This document shows positions 60,271 through 64,000 of a DNA stretch of 64,000 nucleotides, piece after piece (position 1 is the stretch's first letter; each line of letters starts with the position of its first letter). The notes under the pieces are model-generated. The model saw nothing but the letters and a program-made list of their open reading frames with translations. It made no database searches and had not been told where the DNA came from. The translations under genes and the position numbers were made by a program. The stretch is from Fulvia fulva (Eukaryota > Ascomycota > Dothideomycetes > Mycosphaerellales > Mycosphaerellaceae), in contig NC_063014.1 in assembly GCF_020509005.1 (NCBI RefSeq), forward strand, positions 186,001-250,000, given 5' to 3'.

Positions 60271-61005
60271 GCGGTAGTGGAATGCTTGGAGGGTGTTGGC
60301 AGTGGGTGAGATGATGGCGTGGATAGGTCAACGCTTCCAGGTCAAGAGAACAGGCGTCTGCCCAGCAAGCTCAAGACCGCGGCACGGACGTCATGGCATG
60401 GGCGCTAGCAGCGGAAATGTGTGGAGTAGCGTTGAATCGTGTCAGCGTTTCATGCTACGTCTTATACCACAACAACGACATACTATCGTCGCATGGCATA
60501 GCGGCTGTGAAGCTACAGCTCGAGCAAGCGTACGGCCGCTTCGTCAAAGACGTTCGACTTCACTGGACGGCAAGTGCGCCACATCAGGGCATGTGCTTGA
60601 TCCTCCTTTGATGCGATGACAGCCACACGCCTGCCAGCTCCCCATGACACCTCCCGATTCAGTGGCTGAGCTTCACAGCTTAGAGAACGAGATCGAGAGC
60701 GAAAGGATCATGACTTCGATACATTCATACACTCACCTAACAACATCTGGTCATGTTGCTGTAATCAGTCTTCATACTGCTGTCGCGGCGGGTGGTCCCG
60801 ATTCTTGGCATGCCACTTCCGAGGAGCGCCGCGTCGCCAAACTTCTGACCATCTTCACCACATGACGAGGTAACGACATCCGGATATCATCACACTGCTC
60901 GCTCCGATCACTCATCTTCACGGGGTGTTGTGGCTTGGTAGTCTGTCCATTTGCTTGATTAGTACGATTACTGTACTCGCTCGTGGAGCCTGCCTCGCCT
61001 GGACC
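60271..61005. promoter_or_regulatory. Shared divergent promoter region of the synthetase and RKM5-like genes
   Basis: About 735 bp between two start codons on opposite strands. No recognisable coding region. No binding site is called with confidence. Confidence 0.5.
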
Positions 61006-61927
61006 ATGAACACGTTTCTGCAACAGCTTGGACACGAGATCGTGGACGTCGATGAAGGTCAGCGGATTTGAGCATAGCTTGTAACCGGTACTTAATTAGT
61101 GACAGGTAAGTGTAGAGACCTTTGACGTTTTCTCACAGAATGCACCATCACGAGACCTAGGCATGGTGGATGCCAAAGCCGAGGTTCTTGAGTTGACCAT
61201 CGCTGGGCGAGACTTCGAGATAGCCCAGTCTCCTGGCGTCCTGCAATCTACACGCGGTGGTGGCACAACAGGAGCCGCAGTCTGGGAGACCTCAGTCAGG
61301 TTGGCACAGTGGCTGGCATGGCCGCCGAATCCTTTGTTCAAGCAGGATATCCTGAACAGCAACTCGAATGCATTGGAGCTCGGCGCTGGCATATCTGGAC
61401 TCGTCCCTCTGATTTTGGCCTCGCGGATCGAAAAATTCTATGCCACAGATCAGTCATATGTGCTCAAGGCACTGAACGGAAACATACTTGCCAACACCAG
61501 GGACAGCAAGAACCGGGGTAAGAAGAGTTCGAAGGCGGATCCACAAGGCGGCATTAGTACGTTTGCCCTGGACTGGGAGAACGATGACATTGCCAGCGTA
61601 CTCACTGCAAATGGCGTTGAGCTCGGCACCGATCTGCTGCTAGCCGTCGATTGCATATACAACTACGCACTCATCGAGCCCTTGGTACAGACGTGTACCG
61701 ATATATGCAAGATGCGCTCTCGGGACGATGGCGACGATTGCAGAGGAATCTCAACCATCTGCATTCTCGCCCAGCAGATACGACAACCAGACGTGTTCGA
61801 ACAGTGGCTTCGAAACTTCCGCCAGCACTTCCGGGTCTGGCGTATACCAGATGATCTGCTTTCCGATGGTCTCAAGGAGAACAGCGGCTTCGTTGTACAT
61901 GTCGGCGTGCTGCGAAGTAATGCGTGA
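61006..61927 (+). CDS. RKM5: Ribosomal-protein lysine methyltransferase, RKM5/METTL21 family
   Basis: Two exons (61006-61057, 61116-61927) give 287 aa. Yeast RKM5 methylates a lysine of ribosomal protein L1 in the cytosol using S-adenosylmethionine. Sequence signs: N-terminal LGHEIVDVDEETFDVFSQ, which is restored exactly by the 58-bp intron and matches the family start; QSPGVLQSTRGGGTTGAAVW; the SAM-binding LELGAGISGL (about 104-113); and the family DxxY motif as DCIY (196-199). The C-terminal part (VFEQWLRNF, RVWRIPDD) also fits. The donor GTCAGC is less common but the joint is supported by the protein. A downstream in-frame ATG (61163) would skip the conserved N-terminus and is not preferred. 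No membrane segment or signal peptide. Confidence 0.88.
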
Positions 61928-63830
61928 CATGGTGTCCAATGGCACTGTGTTTCTGGTTGCACAAGCTCACAGCACGACGTCCTCTGTCATCTTCCAGTGC
62001 GATGGCAAACATTTGAGTCGTGCATTAGAGCAACAACGATGCAGCTTACCTGGAAGCTCATCCCGGACTATGCAGCAAACTCGTCCTGGGCCGGGTCAAT
62101 CCAGTACCATGGTGGATCGTCTATGACAGATTCCAGTGAAGTGGTGCTGGCACTTTATTGCAGCGACACTGGCGGTCGCCTCGATGGTCGGGTAAGAGCT
62201 ACCCAGCAAATGACGAAACACAGCTACTGCCACGATCTTTTGCACAAGGCAACGCCGCGCTTATGGACAGCCCTCATGTTCCTTCGCTCGGGCTGCAAAC
62301 TACTCGACTTCGACACGGCCTCCGACATGGCACACATCTCACACATCGGCATTGCTGACCTGCCACGCCTCGCTCTTGACTGTGCGGCTGGGCAAAGATC
62401 AAGCGCCGAGCTGACAGCGCACACACCGCTCCACGGCACAGTATTTGGACCCGCAAGCACTTCACAATGCACCAACAGTGCTGCTACCACGAAGCAGTGA
62501 GCCAACGGTGCCGCAATATGTTGTTGTATATAGCATTAGCTTCAGGCCTTTATGCCTTTATGCCTAGGGCAAGCAGTAACATCGCAAGGAATAGCAAGGC
62601 GAGGCTCCCATGCAAAGACATGCAGCACTACAGACGTCGGGGATGCGGATACCGGGGTTCCTATACGTGTGAAGCTCAAGCAGTGGGATGAGTAGCTGCA
62701 GGTGTTGAGCCAATACTACGACTTCCGAGCACCGCAACACATCTCAAGTGCTGTGTTCGTGCCCGACGGAGGCAGTGACCATGTGTGAAATCAAGCGTGC
62801 CGAATAGTGCTCGTGAAATTGAGCCTCTCACGGTATGCCAACGAAGCGTTTCCTGCCCCGTCGTGGTTCCACAATCGATGCATGTGAGCTGTTCCAATCC
62901 CGCCCGTAGAACCAGGAGCAGCTGCTGTGCTCAGCGAATTCGCGTCCGGGTCCTCACCGCATTGGGCGTTCGCAGCGGTCATGTTGGTACAAGCGGTGCA
63001 GGGCAGCATGTGAATGAGGTAAACAGATCAATGTAGATCTCTGGTTGGTCTTGAGCATCCCGCGCTCGCTGGCCAACGGCATTGAGAGGGCGGTGATCTA
63101 TCACTACTGTAGTTCTAGCTGAACATAACTGTGATACACCCGACCATCTCCCGGATTGCAACTCCACCTCACCTCGTTGCCCGGCGGTTGCGACACGACA
63201 CCTGCTTCTGCTGCTTTCTTTGTTTGTGTTTCACCGTTCGCATCAGGCCATCGCACGCAGTCGACACTTTGGGCTGTCGATGCGAGTTCCCGACGGAGGA
63301 CGAACGCTGCGCCTCAGCTCGCTCGCTTGGCTGTCCAACGCGCCGCGATCCTCAGCGCCAATCCTTCACCGCTCGAGGTGATTGCGCTTTGTTGATATTG
63401 CCTGTTTGCTGTTGGTGTCTGAGCCGCAGAGAGGCCTTCTCACTCTAACAACAGTCAGTGTCAGTGAAGCCCAGGATTTGTGGTGTTGTTGCACACGTTT
63501 CCTGCAGGTCGCAAAGCATTGGGAAGCTGCAGTGCAGAAGAGGGCAGACGCGAACGATAATCTATCCCACGCGGTATCACAACCTCCAACCGGACCTGCC
63601 CGCATGACATCGATGGATCCGCGCAAAGGACGTGGCACAGGACTCGACCATTGGAACTGTGGTGGTTAGCAGAAATAGGCGTTGTCGTGTCACAAGAGTA
63701 GCCTTGTGCCGTCCCGCGGACTGCAGGAGGCACAGCGAAGCCTGCGATACAAGATACCTCAACAATCACACACATCCACTCAGGACCCAACTGTGTTGCC
63801 TGTGAATGGTCAGGACAGGACAGATCTACC
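61928..63830. other. Long region without a supported gene
   Basis: About 1.9 kb. Many short open frames occur on both strands but none has a recognisable domain, a signal peptide or convincing introns; the longest starting with ATG is the 3' part of the frame ending at 62500 (from 62039). A CT-rich stretch (about 63190-63240, cttctgctgctttctttg) and the last 200 bp may belong to the 5' UTR of the next gene. Confidence 0.35.
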
Positions 63831-64000
63831 ATGCCGCATCTCCCCACATTCGGCAGTGGCAGTCATGCGAATGAGGATGTTGCTCTGCAAGAGATGGTAC
63901 CTGAGGACGTTCCTCCGAAGAGACGACCGAGCCTGCTGAGGAAGCCGAAAGAATGGCTGAGGAGGCATCGTGGACAGTCCAATGGCCCGCTGTCACCACC
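63831..64000 (+). CDS. 5' end of a gene leaving the window (partial)
   Basis: An ATG at 63831 in good context (cctaccATGC-like) opens a frame with no stop before the window ends: 56 codons. The readable N-terminus is hydrophilic, with an acidic patch (NEDVALQEMVPEDVPP) and then a basic, Arg/Lys-rich stretch (KRRPSLLRKPKEWLRRHRG). No signal peptide. The product is not recognisable from this part. Confidence 0.5.
   Translation, partial: MPHLPTFGSGSHANEDVALQEMVPEDVPPKRRPSLLRKPKEWLRRHRGQSNGPLSP

Noticed and set aside
61997..62500. A 167-codon plus-strand frame downstream of the RKM5-like gene
   Set aside because: It begins without ATG (first ATG at 62039), has no recognisable domain, and overlaps equally long frames on the other strand. 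It could be real but is not supported.
1..64000. CRISPR arrays, rRNA or tRNA genes
   Set aside because: No spaced direct repeats and no rRNA-like or full cloverleaf-like sequence was noticed. The tRNA-like match at 41604-41618 is a retrotransposon primer-binding site. A dedicated tRNA scan was not possible.

Overview
The window reads as nuclear DNA of a filamentous ascomycete (Pezizomycotina; a plant-associated Dothideomycete is my guess, not shown by the sequence). The evidence is 50-90 bp introns with CTAAC/CTGAC-type branch sites, fungal-type genes, and repeat-induced point mutation (RIP). It splits sharply near 49.7 kb into a transposon block on the left and an ordinary gene-rich part on the right.

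Positions 1-49,700 are almost wholly retrotransposon. Nearly every copy carries RIP: CpA has become TpA on both strands, so CAG and TGG codons became TAG while CpG survived. The pieces can be ordered by nesting. A Tad1-type LINE (LINE-a, 1-1255) abuts a Copia family A fragment (1256-1814). A second Copia family (Copia-B, 1815-22732) follows; it was split by LINE-b (12-bp target duplication), which was split by a chromodomain Gypsy element (Gypsy-1, TSD gcctt), which was split by a 5'-truncated LINE (LINE-c). Then come pieces of an old Copia-A copy (copy 2), entered by a full-length Gypsy-2 (32308-45139, TSD gccct). Gypsy-2 carries a complete, un-mutated Copia-A (copy 3, 36239-41853, TSD aaact, one intact Gag-Pol frame). 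An inverted, heavily mutated counterpart of the right part of this structure lies at 23101-32007, so the window holds an ~8.9-kb inverted repeat whose Gypsy halves look alike but whose Copia halves differ strongly in RIP. A pogo/Fot1-like DDE transposase remnant (48625-49640) closes the block.

Positions 49,760-64,000 hold host genes with no RIP signature. In order: a small secreted cysteine-rich protein (three exons, effector-like) about 0.5 kb from the repeats (+); a short-chain dehydrogenase/reductase (+); a small hypothetical protein with a possible winged-helix C-terminus (+); a short zinc-binding-like conserved protein (-); a membrane-anchored protein with an F-box/2EXR-like LPREL motif (-); an arsenite methyltransferase (-); a long-chain acyl-CoA synthetase (-); an RKM5/METTL21-type lysine methyltransferase (+), divergent from the synthetase; and the 5' end of a gene leaving the window (+). 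They do not form an obvious pathway or cluster. The main interest lies in the repeat architecture, the one clean Copia among RIP-mutated relatives, local patches of low RIP, and the secreted-protein gene at the repeat edge.
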